Shown: piece after piece, positions 53,628-63,169 of the stretch
Layout: each line of letters begins with the position of its first letter
Numbering within the stretch: position 1 is the stretch's first letter
From: Sphingobacterium sp. ML3W
GTDB lineage: Bacteria; Bacteroidota; Bacteroidia; Sphingobacteriales; Sphingobacteriaceae
NCBI RefSeq assembly: GCF_000747525.1
Contig: NZ_CP009278.1
Location: 1,860,001-1,924,000 of the forward strand
Length of the DNA stretch: 64,000 nucleotides
Reading direction: 5' to 3'
Made by a program: the position numbers and the translations under genes
Notes under the pieces: generated by a model
Databases searched by the model: none
Told to the model about the DNA's origin: nothing
The model's input: the letters and a program-made list of their open reading frames with translations, nothing else

Positions 53628-54068
53628 CTATTTGTACGATTCGATGATTTGGGTTATTTTCCATTCCTGATTTTCATTACATAGGGTGATACATTCTACT
53701 TTTGTGAAATTGTCATATTTCATTTCTACTTTGGCCATGACACAGTTGTCATTTTTCTCCATGATACTGTAGCTGGTTTTACAATTTTGAATAAGACCTT
53801 TATGCACTTTTAAGAAGTTAACAAGATCTGTTTTGTTATAGGTTTTTGTTTTTGCATTGGATGACTGTGTCCACTTAAAATCGTTGGAGAATAATTTTTG
53901 TATCCCCTCTGTATTGCCCACTGTTGTAATCTGTATGTAGCTGTCGATAACGGCAATGGGGTCTGTGTTTTTAGCAATTTTGTCTTTTGCAGAACTGCTA
54001 TTCGTAAGTACTACCAATGCTCCGATTAGTGCAAGTACGAGAAAGATGGAGGTTAATGAATTTTTCAT
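53628..54068 (-). CDS. Exported NTF2-like (lumazine-binding/DUF4440-type) protein
   Basis: A 146-residue protein with an N-terminal hydrophobic signal or anchor (residues ~6-24) and an NTF2-like cone fold in the rest: helix DPIAVIDSYIQITTVGNTEG, then FSNDFKWTQS, and C-terminal strands (KVECITLCNENQEWKITQII). Such proteins are common and often without enzymatic residues, acting as ligand-binding or scaffold domains. It stands alone, convergent with mnmA across a shared terminator. Function unknown. Confidence 0.75.
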   Translation of the reverse strand: MKNSLTSIFLVLALIGALVVLTNSSSAKDKIAKNTDPIAVIDSYIQITTVGNTEGIQKLFSNDFKWTQSSNAKTKTYNKTDLVNFLKVHKGLIQNCKTSYSIMEKNDNCVMAKVEMKYDNFTKVECITLCNENQEWKITQIIESYK

Positions 54069-54255
54069 GATCTTTAGTTTTAAGTTTTTGATTTGTTTTT
54101 TTTTGTTTAATTGATTGAATCAAAGGTATATACGAAGACTAAAAACTAGAAGTGGAATAAGGTAAACGACGAGGTAAACTCGGTGAAGAGGGGAAAGGAT
54201 TCGGTGAATTGCGACGGAATTGAAATGGGTCGGTAAATGGGCTGTAACCAAAAAA

Positions 54256-54280
54256 AGCTCTTTGCTATTCGCAAAGAGCT
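54256..54280 (-). terminator. Terminator of the ABC exporter operon
   Basis: 10-bp perfect stem (54256-54265 with 54271-54280); on the minus strand it is followed by TTTTTT. Confidence 0.8.
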
Positions 54281-54303
54281 GTTATATAGGTATATATGCT
54301 GCT

Positions 54304-55617
54304 TTAATATTTAATCCACTTCATGATTTCTTTGAAATTTGCTTTTTTGCCATAGATTAAAATACCGACGCGGTATATTTTGGCTGCTAACCAAGTGACG
54401 AGCAGGAAGGTAATGATCAAAATGGTCAACGATACGGCAATCTGCCAGAAGGGTACTCCAAACGGAATGCGCACCAGCATGGCAATAGGGGAGGTAAAGG
54501 GTATAAAGCTTAACCAGGTTGCAATAGGGCCGTTAGGGTCGTTGATAATGACTCCAAACGACAATACGTAGGTCAGTAGCAATGGCATGGTGATGGGCAT
54601 GGTAAATTGATTGGCTTCTGTTTCGCTGTCTACAGCCGAACCCACGGCAGCAAAGATAGCACTGTATAGTAAGTAGCCTGATAGGAAGAACAGGAAGAAG
54701 CAAATGACGATCTCTGTGACGTTAACAGACTCGAGATGTTGTAAGATGCCAAATCCGAGTCCAGTGTCTGCGGATTGGTTCATAGCGACCATACCAGAAC
54801 TACCTTGTTGCATAGCGGCTTGTTCCACGACTTCTTTATTCAGTAGTTTGGTTGCTAAAAAGATCAGCCCGCCGGTGAGTAATATCCAAAGTAGGAATTG
54901 TGTCAACCCGACCATACCGATACCAATGATTTTACCCATCATGAGCTGAAAGGGTTTGACTGATGATATAATCACCTCGATGATGCGGTTGCTTTTTTCT
55001 TCGATGACACCGCGCATTACCTGTACTCCATATAGAAATAGCGATAGGTATACCAACACGGCCAAACCCACTCCGATGCCCATGGCGATGCCTGTGTTAC
55101 TATTTTTCTCTTGACCATCTTCTGTAAGTTCTTTAGCATTGACTTTGATGTGCGGCTGCACAGATACCAATACCTGCGGGTCAATACCCAGTTTCTTGTA
55201 TTCTGTGAGTCTGATGATGCCTTCTAGTTGGCGAGCGATGGAATTTTGAATCGTAATATTGGCCTTATCTGCTGAAATGAGTTCGATGGCAGACTTCTGG
55301 TAGATATCTTTTGGGATGATCAAGATGGAGCTGTTTTGCTCATCGTCTTTGATCTGCACTTTTAGATCCTTGAGAGCGCGGTCGCTAACGGTAAACGTAA
55401 TGTTGGGGTCGCTTTTCAAGTGCTGGGCAAAGTCTCCTTGCTGGTCCAAGATGTAAACATGGGCATGAGCGTCTTTGAAACTTTTCTTGGTCAGATAAAA
55501 TATGCCGCCATAAAGGGCAATGAAAAATAGGGGAACCAGAAATGTCATCAGCAGGAATGATTTCTTTTTGACCCGTGAAAAGTATTCGCGTTGAATGATG
55601 AGTAGTATTTTATGCAT
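54304..55617 (-). CDS. ABC-2 type permease (NatB-like)
   Basis: Start at ATG 55617 (MHKILLIIQREYFSRVKKKS), overlapping the end of the ATPase gene by eight bases; 437 residues. One N-terminal transmembrane helix, a large extracytoplasmic domain (residues ~45-170) with VYILDQQGDFAQ-like alpha/beta pattern, then five or six helices (e.g. IGIGMVGLTQFLLWILLTGG). This is the ABC-2/NatB topology, used for export of sodium, lipids or peptides. It should pair with the ATPase encoded upstream. Substrate unknown. Confidence 0.9.
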   Translation of the reverse strand: MHKILLIIQREYFSRVKKKSFLLMTFLVPLFFIALYGGIFYLTKKSFKDAHAHVYILDQQGDFAQHLKSDPNITFTVSDRALKDLKVQIKDDEQNSSILIIPKDIYQKSAIELISADKANITIQNSIARQLEGIIRLTEYKKLGIDPQVLVSVQPHIKVNAKELTEDGQEKNSNTGIAMGIGVGLAVLVYLSLFLYGVQVMRGVIEEKSNRIIEVIISSVKPFQLMMGKIIGIGMVGLTQFLLWILLTGGLIFLATKLLNKEVVEQAAMQQGSSGMVAMNQSADTGLGFGILQHLESVNVTEIVICFFLFFLSGYLLYSAIFAAVGSAVDSETEANQFTMPITMPLLLTYVLSFGVIINDPNGPIATWLSFIPFTSPIAMLVRIPFGVPFWQIAVSLTILIITFLLVTWLAAKIYRVGILIYGKKANFKEIMKWIKY

Positions 55618-56551
55618 GGTCGATTTCGTTTTTAGCATTGTTGGATAACGTCACCTGTTCGATGAAAATGTCGTTTATAGAGGGTACTATTTCTAGGACT
55701 TGATGGATTTCTGCCAGTGGGATTAAGGCACTCAGTACCTGATTGATACTAATGTCTTTGTTTAGCTTAATGGTGATATTGATTTTGTTTTCAATGTTTT
55801 CTAGAGATTTTATAGTGTATAGATTTTCTATATGTATCGATTTTTCATCTTTTACGGAATGTAGTTCTATTTTGTAGGTTTGGTTTTTGTACTTGTCTTT
55901 GATGTCCCGAATATTGCCGTCGAGTATCTTTTGCGAGCGGTTGATCAGTGCAATATGATCGCAAAGTTCTTCCACCGACTCCATACGGTGGGTCGAAAAG
56001 ATGATTGTAGCCCCTTTTCTGTTCAATTCGAGGATTTCATCTTTGATTAAGTTGGCATTGACAGGGTCAAAGCCAGAGAAAGGCTCATCCAGGATGATCA
56101 GGTCAGGCTCGTGCAGTACAGTAGCGATAAATTGTACTTTCTGCTGCATACCTTTACTGAGGTCTTCGACCTTCTTATCCAACCATGACAAAATGTCAAG
56201 TTTCTCAAACCAATGATTTATTCTTTTTGTTGCTTCGTTTTTACTCAGACCTTTTAACTGTGCTAAGTAAAGCATTTGTTCACCTATCTTCATCTTCTTA
56301 TAAAGCCCTCTTTCTTCAGGAAGGTAACCGATGCGGGCGATATGTTGGGGTGATAAGGGCTCTCCGTCGAAGATAATTTCACCTCCATCGGGTCCGGTAA
56401 TCTGATTGATAATTCGGATCAGTGATGTTTTTCCAGCTCCATTTGGACCTAGTAGTCCGAATATTTTGCCTTTAGGAATGCTGAGTGATACATGATCCAA
56501 GGCTCTATGACTGGCATAGTCTTTTACGACGTTTTTGATTTCTAAAAGCAT
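55610..56551 (-). CDS. ABC transporter ATP-binding protein (NatA-like)
   Basis: A 313-residue ATPase: Walker A GPNGAGKT at residues 35-42, signature LSKGMQQKVQ near 138, Walker B LIILDEPFSG, H-loop STHRM. The C-terminal ~90 residues form a regulatory domain found in the NatA/CcmA-type subfamily. It is the first gene of an operon with the permease that overlaps its end, so the two make an exporter of the ABC-2 type. Confidence 0.93.
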   Translation of the reverse strand: MLLEIKNVVKDYASHRALDHVSLSIPKGKIFGLLGPNGAGKTSLIRIINQITGPDGGEIIFDGEPLSPQHIARIGYLPEERGLYKKMKIGEQMLYLAQLKGLSKNEATKRINHWFEKLDILSWLDKKVEDLSKGMQQKVQFIATVLHEPDLIILDEPFSGFDPVNANLIKDEILELNRKGATIIFSTHRMESVEELCDHIALINRSQKILDGNIRDIKDKYKNQTYKIELHSVKDEKSIHIENLYTIKSLENIENKINITIKLNKDISINQVLSALIPLAEIHQVLEIVPSINDIFIEQVTLSNNAKNEIDHA

Positions 56552-56653
56552 GTTTTATTTTGGTTATTTTATAATTAGTCAATAGTAAATGAGAAACGTT
56601 ACATAAATATAGCCATTATTCCGTTTTTTATATAGATTCTGCAGGCTGTTCAA

Positions 56654-56685
56654 TTTGTCAAAAGGATAGTTTTATACTACCTTTG
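56654..56685 (+). promoter_or_regulatory. Bacteroidota promoter of engB (TTTG-N20-TACCTTTG)
   Basis: -33 TTTG at 56654-56657 and -7 TACCTTTG at 56678-56685, spaced by 20 bases. The start codon is only four bases after the -7 box, so the mRNA would be leaderless or start at the ATG. The fit to the consensus is the best in the window. Confidence 0.7.
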
Positions 56686-56689
56686 CAAG

Positions 56690-57397
56690 ATGCAAATTAA
56701 AAAAGCCGAATTCATCTGTAGTAATACACGAGTTGATAAATTGCCTGAGGGCAAACTACCTGAGTATGCTTTTATTGGTCGTTCCAATGTAGGGAAATCT
56801 TCATTGATCAACGCCATGGTTGGCAAGAAAGGTTTAGCAAAAACATCGCAAAAACCTGGTAAGACACAGCTTATCAATCACTTTATCATCAACGATGACT
56901 GGTTTTTGGTGGATTTACCTGGATATGGTTTTGCGAAAACTTCAAAGACAAATCGCGAGGCTTGGGAAAAGTTTATACGTCGTTATCTAACGCATCGCGA
57001 TAATTTGCAATGTATTTTTGTCTTGGTAGACAGTCGTCATGAACCGCAGAAAATAGATTTAGAATTTTGTTATTGGTTAGGTGAGCGGGGTTTACCCTTT
57101 ATGTTGGTATTTACAAAAGCGGATAAGCAGTCAAATGTGAAGTCTGATGTCAATATGTCCAAGTTTAAAAAAGCATTGGGCGAATGGTTTGAGGAGATTC
57201 CAAAGTGTTTTTTAACTTCTGCGGAAGTAAAATCGGGTTGTGATGCTATATTGGATACCATAGCGGATATCAATACCCGTTTTGTTCTACCTGAAGTGGA
57301 TACTGATCGTAATGATGAGTATGATGACGACGATGAAGATAGATTTGCTGATGTGGAGGATAAAGATAGATATCGTTTTGCTGACGAAGAGGAATAG
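56690..57397 (+). CDS. engB: EngB/YihA ribosome-biogenesis GTPase with an acidic tail
   Basis: A 235-residue GTPase. G1 is GRSNVGKS at residues 30-37, G3 DLPGYG at 75-80, G4 TKAD near 142 and a G5-like TSAE. EngB helps assemble the large ribosomal subunit. The usual length is ~200; this one has an extra ~30-residue Asp/Glu/Arg-rich tail (RNDEYDDDDEDRFADVED), likely disordered. It is followed after three bases by the ubiA-like gene, so the two are co-transcribed. Confidence 0.95.
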   Translation: MQIKKAEFICSNTRVDKLPEGKLPEYAFIGRSNVGKSSLINAMVGKKGLAKTSQKPGKTQLINHFIINDDWFLVDLPGYGFAKTSKTNREAWEKFIRRYLTHRDNLQCIFVLVDSRHEPQKIDLEFCYWLGERGLPFMLVFTKADKQSNVKSDVNMSKFKKALGEWFEEIPKCFLTSAEVKSGCDAILDTIADINTRFVLPEVDTDRNDEYDDDDEDRFADVEDKDRYRFADEEE

Positions 57398-57400
57398 CGA

Positions 57401-58252
57401 ATGAAGAAGTATTTATCTTTGGTGCTGTTTGCGCATAGTATCTTTGCGCTACCTTTTGCTCTAATCGGTTTTTTCTTAGCATTACATACGACCAATCATA
57501 CTTTTGATTGGAAGTTGTTGGTGCTTATGTTAGTGTGTATGGTAACTGCACGCAATGCTGCGATGGCCTTTAACCGCTACTTGGATCGGGATATTGATCT
57601 GATCAATCCGAGAACAGCTATGCGGGATATACCTGCTGGACGCATATCTGCAAAGGGTGCATTATGGTTTACCATCCTCAATTGCTTACTTTTTGTAATA
57701 GCGACTTATTTTATCAATAGTTTGTGTTTTATGTTGTCACCTATTGCTTTACTTGTCGTACTCTTTTACTCTTATACTAAGCGGATTACAGCTTTGTGCC
57801 ATTTGGTACTGGGCTTAGGTTTAGGCTTAGCTCCGGTAGGCGCATATCTGGTGGTGACAGGGCAATTTCATATCGTACCTGTATTGTATGGGCTTGCTGT
57901 ATTGTGTTGGGTGAGTGGATTTGATATTATATATGCCTTGCAGGATGAAGCTTTTGATCGTGAAAATAAGTTGAATTCTATTCCTGTTTTACTGGGTACT
58001 AATGGGGCATTGCGTTTCTCAGAAGTATTGCACGTCTGCTCGTTTATATTTGTATTACTGCCTGTTTTATATATGGAAGTAGGTTGGTTGTATTATATAG
58101 GGGTTATATTCTATGGTTGCTTATTGATCTATCAACATAGGATCGTAAGCCCAAATGACCTAAGCCGTGTAGACCGCGCTTTTATGACTACCAATGGTGT
58201 AGCATCCGTTATATTTGCTGTTTTCTATTTGCTGGACATTATTGTGCAATAG
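57401..58252 (+). CDS. UbiA-family prenyltransferase
   Basis: A 283-residue membrane protein with about eight or nine helices. The first Asp-rich motif is N-R-Y-L-D-R-D-I-D (residues ~57-65) followed by NPRTAMRDIPAGRIS, and the second is near DEAFDRENKLNSIP (residues ~186-199). UbiA-type enzymes prenylate aromatic acids; in Bacteroidota the copy close to the 4-hydroxybenzoate/MqnP type serves menaquinone synthesis, although this window contains no other quinone genes. Fused operon with engB, ends at a terminator. Confidence 0.88.
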   Translation: MKKYLSLVLFAHSIFALPFALIGFFLALHTTNHTFDWKLLVLMLVCMVTARNAAMAFNRYLDRDIDLINPRTAMRDIPAGRISAKGALWFTILNCLLFVIATYFINSLCFMLSPIALLVVLFYSYTKRITALCHLVLGLGLGLAPVGAYLVVTGQFHIVPVLYGLAVLCWVSGFDIIYALQDEAFDRENKLNSIPVLLGTNGALRFSEVLHVCSFIFVLLPVLYMEVGWLYYIGVIFYGCLLIYQHRIVSPNDLSRVDRAFMTTNGVASVIFAVFYLLDIIVQ

Positions 58253-58290
58253 CATAAGCTGAGGTTTAGCTCGATATAATTTTTTATGGT

Positions 58291-58328
58291 AAAAGCCAAA
58301 TTAATCAAATATTAATTTGGCTTTTTTG
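58291..58328 (+). terminator. Terminator after the ubiA-like gene
   Basis: Perfect 14-bp stem (58292-58305 with 58311-58324) followed by TTT. Confidence 0.85.
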
Positions 58329-58427
58329 CGTTTTTTTAATTTTATTACTGCCTTTTTTGAATAAAAATTTATACTTTCAAGCCTTATTTAGATGAACTTA
58401 ACCCCAATTATTTGTAAAGCTTAAATT

Positions 58428-59888
58428 ATGGTCGATAATTATTTTGAAAATTTTGTTAAAATTGCTTCTGATCTCGTCTGGAGCGATATTTTTATTTACT
58501 TATGTCTATTGACGGGTTTGTATTTTTCGATACGGACCGGATTCTTGCAGCTCACTTACATCAAAGATATGTTGCGCTTATTGTTTCAGAAGAAAGAAAC
58601 GAACGAGGGCATCTCATCATTTCAGGCATTTGCATTAGCCATTTCGGGTCGTGTAGGTACAGGAAATATTATTGGTGTGGCTACGGCTATCTATATGGGT
58701 GGGCCAGGGGCCATCTTTTGGATGTGGGCGATTGCTTTTTTGGGAGCTTCTTCGGCCTTTGTAGAGTCTACATTGGCGCAAGTATATAAACAAAAGGTCG
58801 GTGATGAATTTAAAGGTGGACCTGCTTATTATATTGAAAAATGTCTAGGAGTAAAGTGGTATGCTGTATTGTTTGCCGTTATCACCATAGCAAGTACAGG
58901 TTTTTTATTACCTGGTGTACAAAGTAATGCAATAGCTTCTTCTATGCACAACGCCTTCGAAATTCCGGTTGCCTATACTGGGATTGCTGTAGTGGTTTTA
59001 CTCGCTGTTATCATTTTTGGAGGTGTGCAGCGTATCGGTCGCGTTGCTGAATTGGTTGTGCCGTTTATGGCAGGTGGCTATATCTTGATGGCACTTGTGA
59101 TCATTGCTTTAAATTATACCCAGATCTTTGATGTATTTGGCTTGATCTTTAGTTCTGCTTTTAGTTTAGATGCTACTTTTGGCGGTATTGTGGGTATGGC
59201 GATTGCTTGGGGTGTGAAGAGAGGTATCTATTCCAATGAAGCAGGGCAGGGAACTGCTCCGCATGCAGCAGCAGCAGCAGATGTCAGTCATCCTGCACAG
59301 CAGGGTTTAGTACAGGCTTTTTCCGTTTATGTAGATACGATATTTGTATGTACAGCTACAGGACTTATGATTTTATTTACGAATCAGTACAATGTCGGGC
59401 AGTTTGATGGCGCAGGAAAGCTCGTGGGTTTTATAGCAGAACATGTACCTGGTGTGAACTATACTGCATTTACGCAGGCGGCTGTATCGCATCATTTTCC
59501 GCTGATCGGGAATGGTTTTGTTGCGATTGCTTTGTTCTTCTTTGCTTTTACGACTGTTATGGCTTACTATTACTATGCTGAAATTAATTTATCTTATATT
59601 TTTTCAAATAAGGTAAGTCCGTTAGTTATCTGGTCTTTACGTGTTATTTTTCTTTCTGCGGTGTATTTTGGTTCGGTTAAGACTGCGGAAATGGCTTGGG
59701 CAATTGGTGATATCGGTGTTGGCCTAATGGCTTATGTGAATTTGATTGCGATATTACTGATGAGTAAAACTGCGCTAAAGGTGTGGCAAGATTATAAACA
59801 GAAACGCAAAAATGGCGAAGAGAATCCAAGCTTTAGTGCAAAGGCTTTGGGTATAAAAAATGCTGAATTTTGGGATGAAGACAAATAA
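58428..59888 (+). CDS. Alanine/glycine:cation symporter (AGCS/AlsT family)
   Basis: A 486-residue transporter with about eleven helices. Family signatures: GRVGTGNIIGVATAIYMGGP (residues ~72-91), FWMWAIAFLGASSAFVESTL, and GMAIAWGVKRGIYSNEAGQG (residues ~255-274), followed by an Ala-rich TAPHAAAAADVSHPAQQG. It imports alanine or glycine with sodium. The C-terminal ~40 residues are basic and cytosolic. Monocistronic, closed by a terminator. Confidence 0.95.
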   Translation: MVDNYFENFVKIASDLVWSDIFIYLCLLTGLYFSIRTGFLQLTYIKDMLRLLFQKKETNEGISSFQAFALAISGRVGTGNIIGVATAIYMGGPGAIFWMWAIAFLGASSAFVESTLAQVYKQKVGDEFKGGPAYYIEKCLGVKWYAVLFAVITIASTGFLLPGVQSNAIASSMHNAFEIPVAYTGIAVVVLLAVIIFGGVQRIGRVAELVVPFMAGGYILMALVIIALNYTQIFDVFGLIFSSAFSLDATFGGIVGMAIAWGVKRGIYSNEAGQGTAPHAAAAADVSHPAQQGLVQAFSVYVDTIFVCTATGLMILFTNQYNVGQFDGAGKLVGFIAEHVPGVNYTAFTQAAVSHHFPLIGNGFVAIALFFFAFTTVMAYYYYAEINLSYIFSNKVSPLVIWSLRVIFLSAVYFGSVKTAEMAWAIGDIGVGLMAYVNLIAILLMSKTALKVWQDYKQKRKNGEENPSFSAKALGIKNAEFWDEDK

Positions 59889-59965
59889 CTGAACGCTATA
59901 GATTGGGCTCGTATCAGATATTTTAGGAACGAGGTGATGGTCAATTAACAGTTGGAAATGTAAGA

Positions 59966-60000
59966 AAAATGCCTTCAATATTTATTGAAGGCATTTTTTT
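59966..60000. terminator. Bidirectional terminator between the symporter and L,D-transpeptidase genes
   Basis: Perfect 15-bp stem (59966-59980 with 59983-59997), TT centre, then T-run. Confidence 0.85.
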
Positions 60001-60001
60001 A

Positions 60002-60760
60002 TTAATTTAAGGTTCCGAATTTATCGGCCATATCTTTTTGATAGTGTGCCATGAGTTCGTTACGCTGATTCAATACTTTTGATTTGGCGAGATATTCTTC
60101 GTCATCAGCATAGATATAGAGCAAGGTACCATCCTTTATAGTGTTGATGATAGGCTTGTTCAATGCTCTTGGCAGTGCTGGGCATCCATAACTGCGACCT
60201 AAGCGCCCTAGTGAGCTAACGACACTCGGATTTGCATAGTCGGCACCATGAATGACTACAGCTCTTGATTTGGCTTTATCATTGAATCCTTTATCTAACC
60301 CATTTAATACTAAAGAGTATCCGTTGGCACCTTGATAAGTATTCTCTGTAACGTAAAAGCCTAATGAGCTTTGGTAAGACTCTGGTCGATTTGAAAATGA
60401 AGTAGCAAAATTGCTACCGCTATTTTTACCGTGAGAGACGACTGAATGATAAAGTACTTTTTCGTTTTTGAGATCCAATACGACAAGTCTTTTTTCTGTA
60501 GATGCTAATGTAAAATCGATGATTGATAATACATCTTTATTTTTAGCAGGAAGTAAAGTATAGCCTTCCATCGCTTCTTTGAATGCCTTGTAATTGACAA
60601 CATTCTTGAGATTCATGCTCTGGTAGAGTGAATCTACTTTTGATATTTCTTTAGTAATTACAATTTCTTTTTTTTCAATTTCTGGTTTAGTTACATGTTT
60701 TGAATCTGAAAAGACAGATGCATATAACCCTATAAATAAAATGAACACTAATTTCTCCAT
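60002..60760 (-). CDS. Murein L,D-transpeptidase-like protein (catalytic-domain family, YafK-like)
   Basis: A 252-residue exported protein with a signal sequence (residues ~1-22). The catalytic domain spans residues ~95-235: KVLYHSVVSHGKNSG, AVVIHGADYANPSVVSSLGR (His), then GRSYGCPALP with the nucleophilic Cys. This S-x-G-C-P-A arrangement belongs to the murein L,D-transpeptidase catalytic family rather than to classical YkuD. It should cross-link or trim peptidoglycan, or attach proteins to it, in the periplasm. Neighbour of a second, different L,D-transpeptidase in the same direction with an 80-bp gap. Confidence 0.88.
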   Translation of the reverse strand: MEKLVFILFIGLYASVFSDSKHVTKPEIEKKEIVITKEISKVDSLYQSMNLKNVVNYKAFKEAMEGYTLLPAKNKDVLSIIDFTLASTEKRLVVLDLKNEKVLYHSVVSHGKNSGSNFATSFSNRPESYQSSLGFYVTENTYQGANGYSLVLNGLDKGFNDKAKSRAVVIHGADYANPSVVSSLGRLGRSYGCPALPRALNKPIINTIKDGTLLYIYADDEEYLAKSKVLNQRNELMAHYQKDMADKFGTLN

Positions 60761-60786
60761 ATGTAATCCTTAATTGTTTTCGACTG

Positions 60787-60794
60787 CAAATTTA
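60787..60794 (-). promoter_or_regulatory. -7 box (TAAATTTG) of the first L,D-transpeptidase gene
   Basis: Minus-strand TAAATTTG matches TAnnTTTG and lies 27 bases before the start codon at 60760. Confidence 0.55.
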
Positions 60795-60840
60795 AGAATT
60801 AAAGATACTAAAAAATTGTAAATCAATGTGTTAATTATTG

Positions 60841-61875
60841 TTAATCAATAACTACGACTAAAGTTTGAAGGTCTTTTGACCTTTTATAAACAAACTGGGC
60901 ATGTGATGACGCATTTCTGACACACATATGCGAACGTGGTGTGGTACCCAATGTTTGGCTATATTCTACTATTTTTCCTTTTGGATTATTTACCGGAACG
61001 CCATGTACATAGGCCCCGGCTGTAAAACGACTGGCATAGGGTGCATATCCTTCAATGCTCTTTGTTCCGTCTTTATAATAGAACATTTTGGATTTATGCT
61101 CTTGGAGAACAAAGATGCCTGTAGGTGTCTCTTGAGCATGTGGAGGTTTATGTACGCCTGTGGTAGCGGGATTCATGCTGCGGACGATCCAACCTTTTTC
61201 TGTTTGATCTAGGGTGCAAATATTTTGGTTTGTAACATCTACAATGATAACTTTATCATATATTACCGAATTTCCAATGGTTTTCAGGTATTTTTTAGGT
61301 ACTTCCCATTCTCCCTCAAAAGATACTCCAGCAATTTTCACATACTTTAAGGTGTCACTGCTCTGTAGCTTGACCAACCAGCCATCTTTGCCATAGATGG
61401 TTGGGAGCTTTGTTTCTCCTTCAGTATATAGCGGCGTTGCCTGATAGCGCTCTGTACCTAATGAATCTGAAACCCGCTTGTATGCATCTCTTTTGAAATT
61501 GGGTATGGTTGGTGCTTCTCCATTTGAATTTTGGTAATTTTGTAAAACGCCATATATGGATCTGCCATCCTGAAAGTTTTCAATAAAGGCCAGTTTTTCT
61601 TTTATTTTATCCCATTGAAATTGTCTCACTGTATCCTTATAGGGATAAGTGTCTTCTAATGTATACTTTGTATACTGCAGCTCTTTGGTTATTTCGATAT
61701 CATCTGCGGTCTTAGCCTTCTTTTCTTTTTTATCTTCTGTTGCTATTGAATCTTTGGTAATATCATTGCGATTTCCTTGTGCACTACTTTTGGGTTGGCC
61801 TTGTTGACAAGAAATGAACAGAAAGGATACGAAAACACTATTTATTAATATGTTTTTGATGTACAGATACTTCAT
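60841..61875 (-). CDS. L,D-transpeptidase lipoprotein (YkuD family)
   Basis: Start set at ATG 61875 (MKYLYIKN), which gives a lipoprotein signal (FVSFLFISCQQGQ; Cys near residue 19); the ORF upstream of it has no signal logic. 344 residues. The YkuD domain is C-terminal (residues ~225-340): TPTGIFVLQEHKSKM, AYVHGVPVN with the catalytic His, and RSHMCVRNAS with the Cys. It makes 3-3 cross-links or links a protein to peptidoglycan. A low-complexity Lys/Asp/Glu-rich linker follows the lipobox. It is a different branch from the neighbour at 60002. Confidence 0.88.
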   Translation of the reverse strand: MKYLYIKNILINSVFVSFLFISCQQGQPKSSAQGNRNDITKDSIATEDKKEKKAKTADDIEITKELQYTKYTLEDTYPYKDTVRQFQWDKIKEKLAFIENFQDGRSIYGVLQNYQNSNGEAPTIPNFKRDAYKRVSDSLGTERYQATPLYTEGETKLPTIYGKDGWLVKLQSSDTLKYVKIAGVSFEGEWEVPKKYLKTIGNSVIYDKVIIVDVTNQNICTLDQTEKGWIVRSMNPATTGVHKPPHAQETPTGIFVLQEHKSKMFYYKDGTKSIEGYAPYASRFTAGAYVHGVPVNNPKGKIVEYSQTLGTTPRSHMCVRNASSHAQFVYKRSKDLQTLVVVID

Positions 61876-62114
61876 AAAATATGGCTCAAAAAGATGTTGA
61901 TCAATAAGAAAAAAGCTCATGACCTAACTGATGTGCCTTTTCTGAATGAATTCATTACCAAACATAGTGCCGAGATTTATGGGTGGATTAAGTTCCACGC
62001 GGGTTCTCTTAATAATATGAGTTAAATTTTTTATGTAGGCTATATATCGAGTTGGAGTAAAACAATTTTCGAATGACGACGTTGTATCAATAATTTCAAT
62101 TACTGTAAAGCTAT

Positions 62115-63164
62115 ATGCATTCAAACTTACGCTATTTAATATTTCTGGTATTTATGACTTCATGTGGAATCATGCATAATGTGCCTATTTCACAGAAACC
62201 TAACTCATTTGTCCAGCCTAATATATCCAACTCTTTTGTGGATCAAAATGGTAATTTCTATCCTGATAATTGGCGTAAGACCTATGGTAATCCTCCTCGT
62301 AACGGGAAAAGGGACGCTTACTCTTTGATGAAAATTGCGGCAGATCGGGGTATCACAGATGATCTAACGGGGTTTGAAACTCAAAAACTTAAAGATTTTA
62401 AACAGCATGTGAAGGCAAAGAAACGTGTCTTTATTTTTGTCCATGGTTTTAATGCCAATAACGAAGAGGTGAATGAAAGCTACGGTTATATCCAAAAGCT
62501 CATTAAAATCAATACGAAAGACGATGAAATTGTCCGTTTTTATTGGGACGGTCTGTGGACGAGCAATCCTTTTGCAGGTGCAAAAATTTGGTTTACGGCG
62601 ACGTCCTTCAGTCAGATGGCAGGTGAGTTTGGCTTAAGACGTGTGCTGAATACCATGTCTAATAAAGATATTTATATCATTTCGCACAGTAGGGGCGCAT
62701 CAGTAGTCTTGAGTGCATTGGCCGAGCCGCATTTCAATGAGAAATTTGTGAAAGAAATCAAGGAAATACATAAAGTCGATGTTGATAATGCGAAAGAATT
62801 GATGGAGAATAAAAATCGGATTACCTGCATCATGTTGGCCCCCGCAGTTGGTTTAAAAGATTTTAAATCCAAAGAAGTGGGCGATGAATCTTTTTGTTCC
62901 TTTAGTCCGCAGGTGAAAAAAATACATATCACGATCAATAATACGGATAAGATGCTTAAGAAATTTTTTGGATTTCTTGCCGATAAGCTGAATCCAACAG
63001 ATCTGGGTTATAAAGATAATGTATACAATGAGCTGATAAAGGAATATACTTGTTTTGATAAAACTGATTTTTCGGGCATGGAAAGTCATGCCTTTAATAG
63101 CTATATCCGCAATGCAAAGTTCAAGACGATGTTAAAAGCAAACGGTATCACTTTGAATAAGTAG
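62115..63164 (+). CDS. Alpha/beta hydrolase lipoprotein (DUF900-like)
   Basis: A 349-residue lipoprotein: signal with FMTSCGIMHN (Cys near residue 17). The hydrolase fold appears as RVFIFVHGFNANNEEVNESY (residues ~109-128, HGF oxyanion loop), IVRFYWDGLW, and the nucleophile elbow YIISHSRGASVVLSAL (Ser near residue 191). A His near the end (SHAFNSYIRN) may complete the triad. DUF900-type proteins are esterase-like and of unknown substrate. Divergent from the YkuD lipoprotein gene; convergent with the DUF2236 gene. Confidence 0.82.
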   Translation: MHSNLRYLIFLVFMTSCGIMHNVPISQKPNSFVQPNISNSFVDQNGNFYPDNWRKTYGNPPRNGKRDAYSLMKIAADRGITDDLTGFETQKLKDFKQHVKAKKRVFIFVHGFNANNEEVNESYGYIQKLIKINTKDDEIVRFYWDGLWTSNPFAGAKIWFTATSFSQMAGEFGLRRVLNTMSNKDIYIISHSRGASVVLSALAEPHFNEKFVKEIKEIHKVDVDNAKELMENKNRITCIMLAPAVGLKDFKSKEVGDESFCSFSPQVKKIHITINNTDKMLKKFFGFLADKLNPTDLGYKDNVYNELIKEYTCFDKTDFSGMESHAFNSYIRNAKFKTMLKANGITLNK

Positions 63165-63169
63165 GTAAG

